Shown: piece by piece, positions 1 to 10,000 of the stretch
How positions within the stretch are numbered: position 1 is the first letter of the stretch
How the letters are laid out: every line of letters starts with the position of its first letter
Source of the DNA: Alistipes sp.
GTDB lineage: Bacteria; Bacteroidota; Bacteroidia; Bacteroidales; Rikenellaceae
Length of the DNA stretch: 64,000 nucleotides
Assembly (NCBI GenBank): GCA_017504265.1
Contig: JAFVRN010000015.1
Location: 1 to 64,000, forward strand
Direction of reading: 5' to 3'
Program-made: the position numbers and the translations under genes
The notes under the pieces: model-generated
Database searches by the model: none
What the model was told of the DNA's origin: nothing
What the model saw: only the letters and a program-made list of their open reading frames with translations

Positions 1-1
1 G

Positions 2-166
2 AGTGTTGTCGTTACCCTCGTTTCTGGAAAACTGTCAGATTTTACCACTAAGGATAAAAGCGAAAACACTTTCATCAAATATGTACGCCGCTTACGCGAC
101 ACTACAAAGTTAGAAACTTTTTCGCAATTGACAACACTCTTACAGGGTCTTGTTCGGATAAAATAG
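2..166 (+). CDS. C-terminal end of an unknown protein (partial)
   Basis: A reading frame is open from the window edge and stops with TAG at 164-166. The 54 visible residues end in a basic, leucine-rich stretch (KYVRRLRDTTKLETF, then QLTTLLQGLVRIK). I do not recognise a family. The codon and base use is AT-rich, unlike the dehydrogenase operon that follows, which would fit accessory DNA. It could also be a chance open frame, because only the last part is in the window. Confidence 0.3.
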   Translation, partial: SVVVTLVSGKLSDFTTKDKSENTFIKYVRRLRDTTKLETFSQLTTLLQGLVRIK

Positions 167-303
167 AAAAATTACCTCTCGCCTATCCGCAAAAGGTGAT
201 TAAACAGCAGGTGTGATTATTTACATTTAATTTAGACTACATAGAAGACTACACAACAAAAGAAAGAATAGGGGCTAAGCGATTTTGCACGAAAAGTCGT
301 TTC

Positions 304-369
304 ACAATCTAAGAATCCAACAGATTGTAAATAAACAAATTCGGCGGTGAAAAGAATTTCACCGCCGAA
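304..369 (-). terminator. Hairpins ending the acyl-CoA dehydrogenase operon
   Basis: A 13-bp perfect stem (TTCGGCGGTGAAA at 340-352, TTTCACCGCCGAA at 357-369) lies about 65 bases after the stop of the minus-strand dehydrogenase gene. On the minus strand it is followed by a T-rich run, so it reads as a rho-independent terminator. A second stem (ACAATCT 304-310, AGATTGT 322-328) follows. Between 167 and 303 I see nothing beyond AT-rich sequence. Confidence 0.75.
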
Positions 370-432
370 AAAGGATAGTCCCCGAAGGCACGCTCCTTTG
401 TTAGAAGTTGTATAACAAGGTATATTTTGCCG

Positions 433-2148
433 TTATCTTACGGCCTTGTATAGCTCTACGTCCGATGCCTCAGACTCGCTGATAGCCGTAGTGGCCTCGG
501 CAATCTTACGTGTCGCATACTTAAGGAATACGGTTGCAGGTGCCACATACTCCTCGACCTCGGCAGCCTGACGCAACATAATGTGCGAGAGGATGATATA
601 TCCTGCTATCTCGACCAAACGACGGGCGTGCAGATCCTTATATCCGCTACACTCCTTATCGATTGTCTCAACACGCTCGACAGCCTTCTCATACGCCTCA
701 CGCAACTGAATGAGCTTCTCGCCCATAGCACGTGTAGCCTCGGTACGTGGGTTCTCCTCGTAACGCTTGATCTGCTCGAGGTATGTGCCCTTGGTCACGT
801 GGTTGATAGCTGCCACAACCTGCAACTGCGTAGTACCCTCATATATGTTCATAATACGAGCATCACGGTACAGACGCTCACAGGCATAATCCTTCATATA
901 GCCCGAGCCACCGTGAATCTGTATAGAGTCGTAGGCAACCTCGTTGGCATACTCCGAAGCAAACATCTTGGCAAGAGGTGTAAAGCCATCTGCAAGGCGG
1001 TTGTAGAACTTCATCTCCTGACGCTCCTCAGGCTCCAAGCTACGCTCCGAAGCGATATGGTTGAGCTGCTTGTATATATCGACAAAGCGAGCTGTCTCAT
1101 AGAGCATAGCACGCGATGCCAAGGTCTTGGCCTCCATATTTTTAAGCATCTCGGCAACAGCAGCAAACTTATCGATAGACTTACCAAACTGCTCACGCTC
1201 GGCAGCATACTTCAATGCCTCACGGTAGGCAGCCTCACAAAGACCCGTAGACTGCGCTGCAATACCAAGACGCGCCGCGTTCATCAACGACATAACATAC
1301 TTGATAAGGCCCATCTTACGGTCGCCGACCAATACTGCCGGAGCATTGTTAAAGACCAACTCACAGGTAGGCGAGCCCTTGATACCGAGCTTATTCTCGA
1401 TACGACGCACCTTAACGCCACCATCACACTTGTCGTAGATAAGCATCGACAAACCGCGAGCATCCTTCGTGCCCTCCTCGGTACGAGCCAAAACCAACGA
1501 TATGTCGCCATCGCCATTGGTGATAAAACGCTTACAGCCATTAAGACGCCATACGCCGGCTGCCTCGTCCCACGATGCCTTGAGCATCACGGCACCAAGA
1601 TCCGAACCTGCATCAGGCTCGGTAAGATCCATAGCACAGGTCTCTCCGGCAGATACACGTGGCAGGAACTTAGCCTTGATATCCTCGGTAGCAAACTCGT
1701 TGATAGTCTCGGCACAATCCTGCAAGCCCCATATATTTTCGAAGCCGGCATCGCCACGTGCCACCATCTCGTTGGCCATAGCAAAGCATGTCACAGGCAT
1801 ATTCAGACCGTCGAAACGACGTGGAAGAGTCATACCGCTAAGACCCGCCTCGATTAACGCCTCGATATTGCGCACCGTACCTGCTGCATACTGCACATGG
1901 TCGTTCACAACACGTGGCCCCTCGTGGTCTACACTCTCGGCATTTACGGCGATAACATCACCACATACCTCACCTACAATCTCCAATACACGACGATACG
2001 AGTCCAACGCATCCTCAACGCTATGTGGAGCATAGTCATAGAGCGCAGCATCGGCGAAGTTACGCTCCTTAAGCTCGATGATTCTCTGCATCAACGGATG
2101 CGAGAGATGATACTGTAAATCCTTATTATCGGTAAAAAAGTTTGCCAT
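433..2148 (-). CDS. Acyl-CoA dehydrogenase (long form)
   Basis: A 571-residue FAD flavoenzyme that oxidises an acyl-CoA to the 2-enoyl-CoA and passes electrons to electron-transfer flavoprotein. The substrate-loop motif MDLTEPDAGSDLG is at 173-185, the C-terminal core helices follow, and the catalytic-base region NIYEGTTQ is at 434-441 (Glu437). About 120 extra residues at the C-terminus place it with the long 560-600 residue dehydrogenases rather than the 380-residue short-chain ones. It is the last gene of a minus-strand operon with etfA (5 bp gap) and etfB, so its electron acceptor is encoded beside it. The acyl substrate cannot be told from sequence; given the amino-acid fermentation operon 10 kb away, a short or branched acyl-CoA is plausible, which is inference. 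Confidence 0.93.
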   Translation of the reverse strand: MANFFTDNKDLQYHLSHPLMQRIIELKERNFADAALYDYAPHSVEDALDSYRRVLEIVGEVCGDVIAVNAESVDHEGPRVVNDHVQYAAGTVRNIEALIEAGLSGMTLPRRFDGLNMPVTCFAMANEMVARGDAGFENIWGLQDCAETINEFATEDIKAKFLPRVSAGETCAMDLTEPDAGSDLGAVMLKASWDEAAGVWRLNGCKRFITNGDGDISLVLARTEEGTKDARGLSMLIYDKCDGGVKVRRIENKLGIKGSPTCELVFNNAPAVLVGDRKMGLIKYVMSLMNAARLGIAAQSTGLCEAAYREALKYAAEREQFGKSIDKFAAVAEMLKNMEAKTLASRAMLYETARFVDIYKQLNHIASERSLEPEERQEMKFYNRLADGFTPLAKMFASEYANEVAYDSIQIHGGSGYMKDYACERLYRDARIMNIYEGTTQLQVVAAINHVTKGTYLEQIKRYEENPRTEATRAMGEKLIQLREAYEKAVERVETIDKECSGYKDLHARRLVEIAGYIILSHIMLRQAAEVEEYVAPATVFLKYATRKIAEATTAISESEASDVELYKAVR

Positions 2149-2153
2149 AGCTC

Positions 2154-3173
2154 CTACTTCGAATTTTGCTTGTAATACTTAATCATCTTGGGGATGACCT
2201 CCTCGACACTGCCTGTAATGGCATAGTCGGCAATCTTATTGATAGGTGCCTCCGGATCGGTGTTGATAGATATAATCATCGCCGAGCCATCCATACCTGC
2301 CGTGTGCTGTATCTGACCTGAGATACCACACGCAATATAGAGCTTAGGACGCACCGTAACACCTGTCTGACCTATCTGTCGCTCGTGCTCCGTAAAGCCG
2401 GCATCTACCGCAGCGCGTGATGCTCCTACCTCACCACCGAGAACATCGGCAAGTTCGTGAACAAGCTTAAAGCCCTCCTTAGAGCCTACACCATAGCCAC
2501 CGGCAACGATGACCGAAGCACCCTTGATATTAATCTTGCGCTCCTCGATATGACGCTCAACGATACGCACCGCAAGGTCGGTATCCTTAACCATCTTCTG
2601 CCACTCAATCTCGCGTATCTCGCCTGCGGCCGGTCGAGCAAGCTCCTCCTTGCGCATAACGCCCTCACGCACCGTAGCCATCTGAGGACGGCACTCGGGG
2701 TTTACGATAGTGGCGATGATGTTACCGCCAAACGCAGGACGAATCTGGTAGAGCAGCGAGTCGTACTCCTTGCCACTCTTGGGATCTTTATGCTCACCGA
2801 TAACAAGCTCGGTACAATCTGCCGTAAGACCGCTATGCAATGCTGACGACACACGTGGCGCGAAGTCACGACCAACAGGAGTAGCACCAAAGAGTACTAT
2901 CTGTGGCTTCTCCTGCTCGATAAGGCCTACCATAACTGCCGTATGAGGCAATGTGCGGAATGGAGCGAAGATCTCATCCTCGGCAACCCATACCGTATCG
3001 GCACCATACTTGGCAAGCTCGCCGGCAAGAGCCTTAACCGACTTGCCAGCAACAACCGCTTCGAGCTTTACGCCCAACGTGTTGGCAAGCTCACGACCTT
3101 TGGTGAGAAGTTCCAGAGAGACATCGGCAATCTGCTGCTCCTCAATCTCGATATATACAAATACGTTATTCAT
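2154..3173 (-). CDS. etfA: Electron transfer flavoprotein alpha subunit
   Basis: A 339-residue FixB/EtfA protein. The N-terminal ETF domain covers about residues 1-190. The C-terminal FAD-binding domain carries GGYGVGSKEGF, the GASRAAVDAGF segment, the GQTGVTVRPKLYIACGISG region and SINTDPEAPI, all typical of EtfA. It forms a heterodimer with the EtfB encoded just upstream (18 bp gap) and takes electrons from the acyl-CoA dehydrogenase encoded just downstream. Whether this ETF bifurcates electrons cannot be decided here; no quinone oxidoreductase partner is in the window. Confidence 0.96.
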   Translation of the reverse strand: MNNVFVYIEIEEQQIADVSLELLTKGRELANTLGVKLEAVVAGKSVKALAGELAKYGADTVWVAEDEIFAPFRTLPHTAVMVGLIEQEKPQIVLFGATPVGRDFAPRVSSALHSGLTADCTELVIGEHKDPKSGKEYDSLLYQIRPAFGGNIIATIVNPECRPQMATVREGVMRKEELARPAAGEIREIEWQKMVKDTDLAVRIVERHIEERKINIKGASVIVAGGYGVGSKEGFKLVHELADVLGGEVGASRAAVDAGFTEHERQIGQTGVTVRPKLYIACGISGQIQHTAGMDGSAMIISINTDPEAPINKIADYAITGSVEEVIPKMIKYYKQNSK

Positions 3174-3191
3174 ACTCTCAACACTTTTGGA

Positions 3192-4067
3192 TTAACCGAG
3201 CGTATGGCTCGCTATAAGTTCCTGCATAAGAGCCTCAATATCGGCATCACCTGCCGTAAGCTTCTTGGCCTCCTTAGCCTGGAACACTACATTCTCAATC
3301 TTCTTAACCTTGGTGGGCGATCCCGACAAGCCGAGCTGCTCCGGATCGGGATTAACATCGGCGGCGGCGAACTCCACAATATGCAGATAGGGACGCTCCT
3401 CGACAAATGCCTTACGCTCGTCAGCTGCAACAGCAAGCTCCGAGGTGGCCAACGCATATTTATACTTCATAACACGCTTGGCGTTACGTGGACGGCACTC
3501 CTTGGCCGAAGAGTTCACCGTAATCAGCGCAGGCAGTGGCGATACCACAACCTCTGAACCACGCTCCAAACGACGCTTGATGGTAATCTCGTTATCGGTG
3601 ATGTCTAAAAGCTCCTCGGCATAGGTCACCTGTGGCAATGCCAACTTCTCGGCAACCTGTGGACCTACCTGTGCCGTATCACCATCGATAGCCTGACGGC
3701 CGGCAACAACAATGTCTGGATTTATCTTACGTAGAGCACACGATAGTGCATAAGAGGTAGCCAATGTGTCAGAACCGGCAAACTCCTTACCCGAGAGCAA
3801 GTAGCCACCATCGGCACCGCGCCACATAGACTCACGAATCACATCGGCAGCACGCTGCGGTCCCATTGTCAGGACATATACCTCGGCACCTGCCTTACGC
3901 TCCTTCATCTGCAATGCCATTTCGAGAGCATTCAAATCCTCAGGATTAAAAATTGCGGCAAGAGCAGCACGGTTTACCGTACCCTCCGGAGTCATAGCAT
4001 CTTTGCCAACATTGCGCGTATCGGGCACCTGCTTGGCCAAGACTACGATTTTCGTTACTTTCTCCAT
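3192..4067 (-). CDS. etfB: Electron transfer flavoprotein beta subunit
   Basis: A 291-residue EtfB/FixA protein starting KIVVLAKQVPDT, with the NPEDLNALEMAL segment and the nucleotide-binding signature VVAGRQAIDGDTAQVGPQ. It is the first gene of the etfB-etfA-dehydrogenase operon on the minus strand. A -7 box lies about 80 bases upstream of the start codon. Its length and motifs are ordinary for the family. Confidence 0.96.
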   Translation of the reverse strand: MEKVTKIVVLAKQVPDTRNVGKDAMTPEGTVNRAALAAIFNPEDLNALEMALQMKERKAGAEVYVLTMGPQRAADVIRESMWRGADGGYLLSGKEFAGSDTLATSYALSCALRKINPDIVVAGRQAIDGDTAQVGPQVAEKLALPQVTYAEELLDITDNEITIKRRLERGSEVVVSPLPALITVNSSAKECRPRNAKRVMKYKYALATSELAVAADERKAFVEERPYLHIVEFAAADVNPDPEQLGLSGSPTKVKKIENVVFQAKEAKKLTAGDADIEALMQELIASHTLG

Positions 4068-4143
4068 ATCTTATATTATAAATGTATATTGTTTCGTTCA
4101 CTCTGCTGTTCGAGCCGTGGCATCTACAACGGCTAAAACCTGT

Positions 4144-4172
4144 CAAAGATACTTAATTTTGTCTAAATAGAC
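4144..4172 (-). promoter_or_regulatory. Promoter -7 box and palindrome before etfB
   Basis: On the minus strand TATCTTTG (4144-4151) matches the Bacteroidota -7 element TAnnTTTG. No clear TTTG is found 19-21 bp upstream. Instead the palindrome GTCTA-AA-TAGAC sits at 4161-4172, between the -7 box and the -33 position, where a regulator could bind. The regulator is not identified. Confidence 0.5.
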
Positions 4173-4303
4173 ATACGTTTATCTCAAAAAAATCAACATC
4201 AACATATGCACCGCCTGACATTCAGCAAGTTACACATAGCCTCTATTTGCCTATTTTACCATTACCCATATCCTCCTCCGCCTCTTTATACCGACACTTA
4301 AGG

Positions 4304-5470
4304 CTATTCGGTGAGGTCTATGCCGATACGTCGATAGCAGTTCAGCAGATTGTAGGCCACCACCTCGCTACGAAAACGCGAGGCGTACTCCCTACCACGA
4401 CGGGACATCTGCTCCCTCAGGCTCTCGTCGCCAAGCACACGGCAAAGAGCCTCGGCCATAGCACGATAGTCATCCACAGGCACATATATCGAGTTTGCAC
4501 CACCCGCCTCTTCAAGGCTCGACCCCGTGGTTGCCACAACAGGTACTCCGACAGTCAGTGCCTCGATGATGGGCGTAGCAAAGCCATCGTAAAGCGATGG
4601 GTAGACAAAGAGCTCGGCCTGACGATATATCGCCGGCAGATCCTGCGTAGCCACACCATAGAGCATCTTCACACGTGACTCCAAGCCCAACGACTTGATG
4701 CGATGCAGCAACGCACTTGTATTGCTCGTGGCACGTCCCACCACAACAAGTTCAACATCGGCGGGAAGCTGCGACATAGCCTCGATAATAAGTCTGAGAT
4801 TTTTACGCTCGCTCTGCGTGCCAACGCTAAGAATATAGCGTTTCGGGAGGTTATAGCGGGTAGCGACCTCGGAGAGCTGTTCGTCGCTTATCTTGCGCAT
4901 AAATATTGGGTTACAGCCCCTGTATATCACATCAATCTTATCGGGATCGACACCCATATAGCTCACCAAATCGCGCTTCACACAGTCGCTAACGGCCACT
5001 ATACGGTCGGCCGTACGCAACATATACATCATCTTGATACGATACCAAGCACGCTCCAAGGGATTGTAATAGGATGTAAGGCGCATCGGTGCAAGGTCGT
5101 GAATAGTCACCACACTACGTATCTTACGGCGTGCCAGACCCAGTGGCAATTCACCCACAAGGCCGTGAAAGAGCGATACGTCGCCACGTGCAGCATCCTT
5201 CGACATACGCCACTTGCGCCATATCGCAGGCATCTTGCGCCATATCGAGCCATCAGGCTCCATAGACTCTATGTTGTGACGGCTGTCCAAAGCATCGTAC
5301 TCCACATTCGGCTCACGACGACCCACATACATCCTCACATAGCAATGGCGAGGCGATGAGGCTGCAACAGCGTCTATTATAAATCTACTGTAATTACCCA
5401 AGTCGGTATTATTGACATTGGCATCGCTGGCATCAAATCCTATGGTATAACCGTGCTTCATATTCTGCAT
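4304..5470 (-). CDS. GT4-type glycosyltransferase
   Basis: A 388-residue GT-B glycosyltransferase of the family-4 type. The N-terminal domain has the GNYSRFI and SLFHGL segments and VVTIHDLAP. The C-terminal domain has the donor-binding region (ILSVGTQSERKN, then a YGVATQDLPAIYRQA segment) and the EX7E-like stretch PSLYDGFATPIIEAL. It probably transfers a sugar from a nucleotide donor onto a lipid-linked or surface glycan; neither donor nor acceptor can be named. It stands alone, on the minus strand, with its own promoter about 30 bases upstream. An alternative start lies three codons in (5461). Confidence 0.85.
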   Translation of the reverse strand: MQNMKHGYTIGFDASDANVNNTDLGNYSRFIIDAVAASSPRHCYVRMYVGRREPNVEYDALDSRHNIESMEPDGSIWRKMPAIWRKWRMSKDAARGDVSLFHGLVGELPLGLARRKIRSVVTIHDLAPMRLTSYYNPLERAWYRIKMMYMLRTADRIVAVSDCVKRDLVSYMGVDPDKIDVIYRGCNPIFMRKISDEQLSEVATRYNLPKRYILSVGTQSERKNLRLIIEAMSQLPADVELVVVGRATSNTSALLHRIKSLGLESRVKMLYGVATQDLPAIYRQAELFVYPSLYDGFATPIIEALTVGVPVVATTGSSLEEAGGANSIYVPVDDYRAMAEALCRVLGDESLREQMSRRGREYASRFRSEVVAYNLLNCYRRIGIDLTE

Positions 5471-5501
5471 CGGAGCATCACTTTCGAACAGCCCCGAAGT
5501 G

Positions 5502-5531
5502 CAAATTTAATAATTTTTTGCCATACGACAA
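5502..5531 (-). promoter_or_regulatory. Promoter of the glycosyltransferase gene
   Basis: Minus strand: TTG at 5529-5531, a 19-bp spacer, then TAAATTTG at 5502-5509. This matches the Bacteroidota sigma-ABfr form and would start transcription about 25 bases before the coding start. Confidence 0.55.
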
Positions 5532-5599
5532 TATATTTTGGCCTTAATTAGAAGCGACACCGACCAAATCGGCGTAAATGATAATGAATGTAAATGATA

Positions 5600-5770
5600 A
5601 TGAATAGATAAAAATGAGGCGATCGAAAGGTATTCGACACAATAACGAGCACCGTTATCTGCCTTAGTAACAAAACATGACATTGCTACTCGGCACCTGC
5701 CATCTTCTGCTACAACCTTCCGATTGCCTCCCCAACCTAAAACTACTAACCTAAATGAACCTTAAAACTT
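5600..5770 (-). ncRNA. Possible small RNA (unassigned)
   Basis: The promoter at 5776-5806 points towards this stretch, which has no open frame of note before the glycosyltransferase promoter. The predicted transcript contains a local stem GCAATC-GGAA-GGTTGT (GNRA-like tetraloop) and a stem ATAACG/CGTTAT at 5642-5658. The 3' end is not marked by a strong terminator, so the lower limit is a guess. It could equally be a long leader of the glycosyltransferase mRNA. Confidence 0.25.
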
Positions 5771-5775
5771 CACTG

Positions 5776-5806
5776 CAAAGGTAAGGAGAAAGTTTTATTC
5801 GTGCAA
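5776..5806 (-). promoter_or_regulatory. Strong promoter in the gene-free interval
   Basis: Minus strand: TTG at 5804-5806, a 20-bp spacer, and TACCTTTG at 5776-5783, a full match to the -7 consensus. It lies about 300 bases upstream of the glycosyltransferase start, so it serves either a small RNA or a long leader. Confidence 0.55.
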
Positions 5807-6104
5807 TTTTTATATTAAAAAATTTCATTAATATTTTCAAAAGTTTTATTAACGGTAATATTTGGGGGATGAACGGAACAAATTAGGCGACGAACGGGAG
5901 TTGATTTCCGCGATGAAAAAAGCGTATAAACTGCATAAGTGCAACGAATTAGCAGCATCAAGCTAATGGGTGCGGCTTATCTAACGGGCGACTTAGTCGT
6001 GCAAGAACGTGCTACGTTTGCGATTGCGTAGCAGTAGCAGAGATACGACATATACTACCTTGCTGCCAAGACTATCCGAAAGTTGTAACGGTTGCATCAA
6101 ACCA

Positions 6105-6133
6105 CACAAAAGGCCGACCATGAAGGGTCAGCC
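6105..6133 (-). terminator. Terminator-like hairpin downstream of the DksA-like gene
   Basis: On the minus strand GGCTGACCC (6125-6133) pairs with GGTCGGCC (6112-6119), with one mismatch, and is followed by CTTTTGTGT-type sequence. It lies about 300 bases after the stop of the DksA-like gene and could end that transcript. Confidence 0.4.
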
Positions 6134-6433
6134 GCCGCCCCCAACCTCACATAACCACAGCACCTACCACCCTCCACCCACCCTAGTTACGCCACAAAAA
6201 AAGCAGAGATGACTAATTTACTTTTTAGTCACCTCCACTCTATTATGAGGTTAAATAAAAGATATTGTCTTAGGCCTGCAAAGTCCGAAAAACCGGCGTT
6301 TACCTTTTTACAGTTAAGCAGCACCCTATCTTCTCTGCCTGACTACAAAATAGACTATTTATTCAGCCCCCTTATTCAGCTCCCCTTATTCAGTCCTCCT
6401 ATTCAGCCCCTCTCATAGCCTTAACGGCCTATA

Positions 6434-6808
6434 TTACCTACGTGCCTCCTTAGCCTCGATACACTCCGTAGCGTGTGGCACACGCAACAGACGCTCACGC
6501 GGTATCAACTTACCCGTAGTCTTACATATACCATAGGTCTTGTTGTTGATACGCACCAAGGCCATCTCCAAGTTGCGAATGAACTTTACCTGACGTGCTG
6601 CCAAACGGCCATACTCCTCCTTGGATAGCGTCGTAGCACCCTCCTCCATAACCTTGAACGTAGGTGACGAATCCTCTGTGTCGTTCTCGTTGCTCGTTGC
6701 CGAACGCAACATATCGTAATCGGCACGTGCCGAAGCTAACTTCTGCTCAATCAACTGACGGAACTCCTCAAGCTCCGAATCGTTATATCTGGTCTTCTCC
6801 TCAGCCAT
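6434..6808 (-). CDS. TraR/DksA-family protein with incomplete zinc finger
   Basis: About 124 residues from the chosen start (MAEEKTRYNDSELEEF); an upstream in-frame ATG at 6850 would add 14 residues that look unlike the family. The N-terminal half is a coiled-coil helix pair, as in DksA, which enters the RNA polymerase secondary channel and works with ppGpp. The C-terminal finger normally has four cysteines; here the first pair is CKTTG and the second is CIEAK, so one cysteine of each pair is gone. The fold is therefore recognised from helices and the surrounding YGICKTTGKLIPRERL pattern, and metal binding is doubtful. It follows ileS on the same strand and may share its transcript. Confidence 0.82.
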   Translation of the reverse strand: MAEEKTRYNDSELEEFRQLIEQKLASARADYDMLRSATSNENDTEDSSPTFKVMEEGATTLSKEEYGRLAARQVKFIRNLEMALVRINNKTYGICKTTGKLIPRERLLRVPHATECIEAKEARR

Positions 6809-7041
6809 AATCATAACGTTTTGTAGAGTTATACATCCATTAATAAACAAAATTAAGCAAAAAATATGACACTTGCAAATATTTTTATTAAAAAGTAGAA
6901 AAAAATAGGCTAACCAAAGAACATTTGATTAGCCTAAAAAATATACATATATTATATATAGTAACGCCATAGAGGGCCGACATCTCAGCTTCACAGCATC
7001 GCTGCATCGCCTTCGCACCTCAGCACCTCCTTACCGACACC

Positions 7042-10000
7042 TTAGATGCGCGATACCGCAATCTTCAATGGCTGCTCGTCGAGATCCGCGTCTACCACCT
7101 TCTCACCACATGGCTCAGCAACAGCCTTCACCTCAACGGCAAGGGTCTGCTGTGCGATGTAGTCTGCGAAGCTCTCTACGGCCGACTGCGTAGCATCGTT
7201 TAGCTCGATCTCTACGCGAATCTTGTCGGTAACCTCAAAGCCGGACTCCTTACGGATATTCTGGATACGGTTTACAAGCTCACGTGCCACACCCTCACGA
7301 CGCAACTCATCGGTGATAGTGATGTCGAGAGCTACCGTAAGCTTACCCTCAGATGCCACAAGCCAGCCCGGCATATCCTCCGAGGTGATCTCATAGTCGG
7401 CAACAGTTGTTGTAAGCTGCTCGCCATCGATGGTAAGCACCGTCTCGGCATTGCTCTCAACAGATGCTATCTGCTCCTGAGTGAAGGTGGCAACGAGGGC
7501 TGCAATCTGCTTCATATACTTGCCATACTTAGGACCAAGCGTCTTGAAATTGGGCTTGATACGCTTTGTTATGATACCCGTAGTATCCGATATAAGCTCA
7601 ATATCCTTGACATTCACCTCGTTCATAATGAGCTGGCGCACATCCTCGATATGACTGGCCATCTCCCTATCCAGCACCGGAATGATTATCTTCTGCAATG
7701 GCTGGCGCACCTTGATATTTACCTTACGGCGAAGTGCAAGCACCATAGACGAAGCACGCTGCGCTATCGACATCATATCCTCCAACTCCTTGCAGATAAG
7801 TTCCTCCGAACACTTAGGATACTCGGCAAGGTGAACGCTCTCCTCCGCGTGACGGCCGCTAACCGCATTAAGGTCGCAGAAGATACGGTCGGTGATAAAT
7901 GGAGCGATAGGTGCTGCAAGCATAGCTACGCTCTCCAAGCAGGTATACAACGTCTGGTAAGCCGCAAGCTTGTCGTCGGTAAGCTCGCCACCCCAGAAAC
8001 GCTTACGGTTAAGGCGCACATACCAGTTCGATAGATTCTCGTTTACGAAGGCATCGATACGACGTGCCGCAGGTGTCGGGTCGTACTCCTCTAACGATGC
8101 TGTCACGTCACGGATGAGCGTATTAAGCTCAGATAGTATCCAGCGGTCAATCTCGGGACGCTTCTCGACAGGTATCTCAGCCTCACGACCCGTGAAGCCA
8201 TCGATATTTGCATAGAGAGCGAAGAACGAGTAGGTGTTGTAGAGCGTACCGAAGAACTTACGGCGACACTCATCCACGCCATCGACATCGAATTTTAGAT
8301 TATCCCAAGGCTGCGAGTTAGATATCATATACCAACGCGTAGCATCGGCACCATACTTCTTCAACACCTCGAATGGGTCTACGGCGTTACCCAAACGCTT
8401 CGACATCTTATTACCATTCTTATCCAACACCAAGCCATTCGAGATGATATTCTTGAAGGCTACCGAGTCGAACAACATAACAGCAATGGCATGCAACGTA
8501 TAGAACCAGCCACGTGTCTGATCTACACCCTCGGCGATGAAGTCTGCCGGATATATCTGGTCGAAGCCCTCCTTAGCCTCGAAGGGGTAGTGTACCTGTG
8601 CATATGGCATGGCACCCGAGTCGAACCATACGTCGATAAGATCAGGCTCACGACGCATAGGCTCGCCCTTCGACGAGAGAAGAACGATGTTGTCTACATA
8701 GGGACGATGCAGGTCGATGACATCTGTCGAGTAGTTCTCCTTAGACATATCGCCCACCTTGAAGTTCTTATATGGATTCTCGGCCATAACGCCTGCCGCC
8801 ACAGACTTCTCTATCTCGGTCACAAGCTCCTCGATAGAACCTATACACTTCAACTCGCTGCGATCCTCCGTAGCCCAGATAGGCAGTGGCGTACCCCAGA
8901 AACGTGAACGCGAAAGATTCCAATCGTTGATATTCTCCAACCACTTACCAAAGCGGCCTGTACCCGTACTCTCAGGCTTCCAATAGATAGTCTTGTTAAG
9001 CTCCATCATACGCTCACGCAACGCTGTGGTACGAATGAACCACGAGTCGAGCGGGTAGTATAACACGGGCTTATCCGTACGCCAACAGTGAGGATAGTTG
9101 TGCGTATGCTTCTCAATCTTGAATACCTTACCAGCCTCTTTGAGCTTTATAGAGATGTAGATGTCGAGATTCTCGGCCGCAGCTGCCGCCTTCTCGTCGT
9201 AGTGACCATCGACGGTATACTGCGGATCGTAAGCATTCTTAACCCAACTACCCTCATACTCCTTATACTCGGCAGCAACACACTCCTTGGCAAACTTCTC
9301 GTCCAACTCGTCGGTAAGATAGAACTTACCCGTGAAATCGACCATAGGACGTGTCTCGCCACGCTTGTTTATCATAAAGAGCGAAGGTATACCCGCCTGA
9401 CGTGCCACAAAGGCATCGTCGGCACCGAACGTAGGAGCGATATGTACGATACCCGTACCATCCTCGGTAGTGACATAGTCACCCAAGATTACACGGAAGG
9501 CCTTGTCGGCAGCCTCACACCAGTTGCCCTTCTCGTCAGCCTCAACAGGCTTAACCCAAGGCAGCAGCTGCTCATAGTGCATACCGCATAGCTCCGTACC
9601 CTTCCACTTGCCTACAACCTCAAATGGCACAAGCTTGTCGCCCGCCTTGTAATCCTCCAACTTAACCTCCTCGGCCTTCTTGTTGAAAATCGAGTAGAGC
9701 AGAGGCTCGGCAACAACCGCCGTCATCTTCTCGCCGTTGTAAGGATTGTACGTACGTACTGCCACATAGTCGATCTTTGGGCCTACGCAAAGTGCCGTAT
9801 TAGAGGGGAGTGTCCATGGTGTTGTTGTCCACGCAAGGAAGAAAGGTGTGCCCCATCCCTCCATCTCGGCCTTGGGGTCGAGGATACGGAACTGCGCCGT
9901 ACATGTGGTATCCTTCACATCGCGGTAGCAACCGGGCTGGTTGAGCTCGTGTGTAGAGAGACCTGTACCCGCTGCCGGTGAGTATGGCTGAATGGTGTAA

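Larger units (their letters stand above)
5532..6433. other. Gene-free AT-rich interval
   Basis: About 900 bases without a convincing protein gene. Contents I can see: a 16-bp tandem duplication (TAAATGATAATGAATG at 5575-5590 and again, with one change, at 5591-5606); a strong minus-strand promoter at 5776-5806; a stem GCTACG/CGTAGC at 6011-6032; a terminator-like hairpin at 6105-6133; and an inverted repeat TGACTAA/TTAGTCA at 6210-6231. Short open frames at 6009-6418 have no recognisable features and I do not call them. The interval may encode one or more small RNAs. Confidence 0.5.

Noticed and set aside
583..1857. 424-codon plus-strand frame opposite the acyl-CoA dehydrogenase
   Set aside because: It is the antisense shadow of a clear enzyme gene, with no domain of its own.
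5690..5750. Signal recognition particle RNA in the gene-free interval
   Set aside because: GGAAGG followed by AGCAG recalls the SRP tip, but extra bases break the motif and the outer stem does not form; left as an unassigned small RNA.
6009..6418. Two short plus-strand frames as genes
   Set aside because: Low-complexity, Pro/Ser/His-rich translations without signal, domain or promoter.
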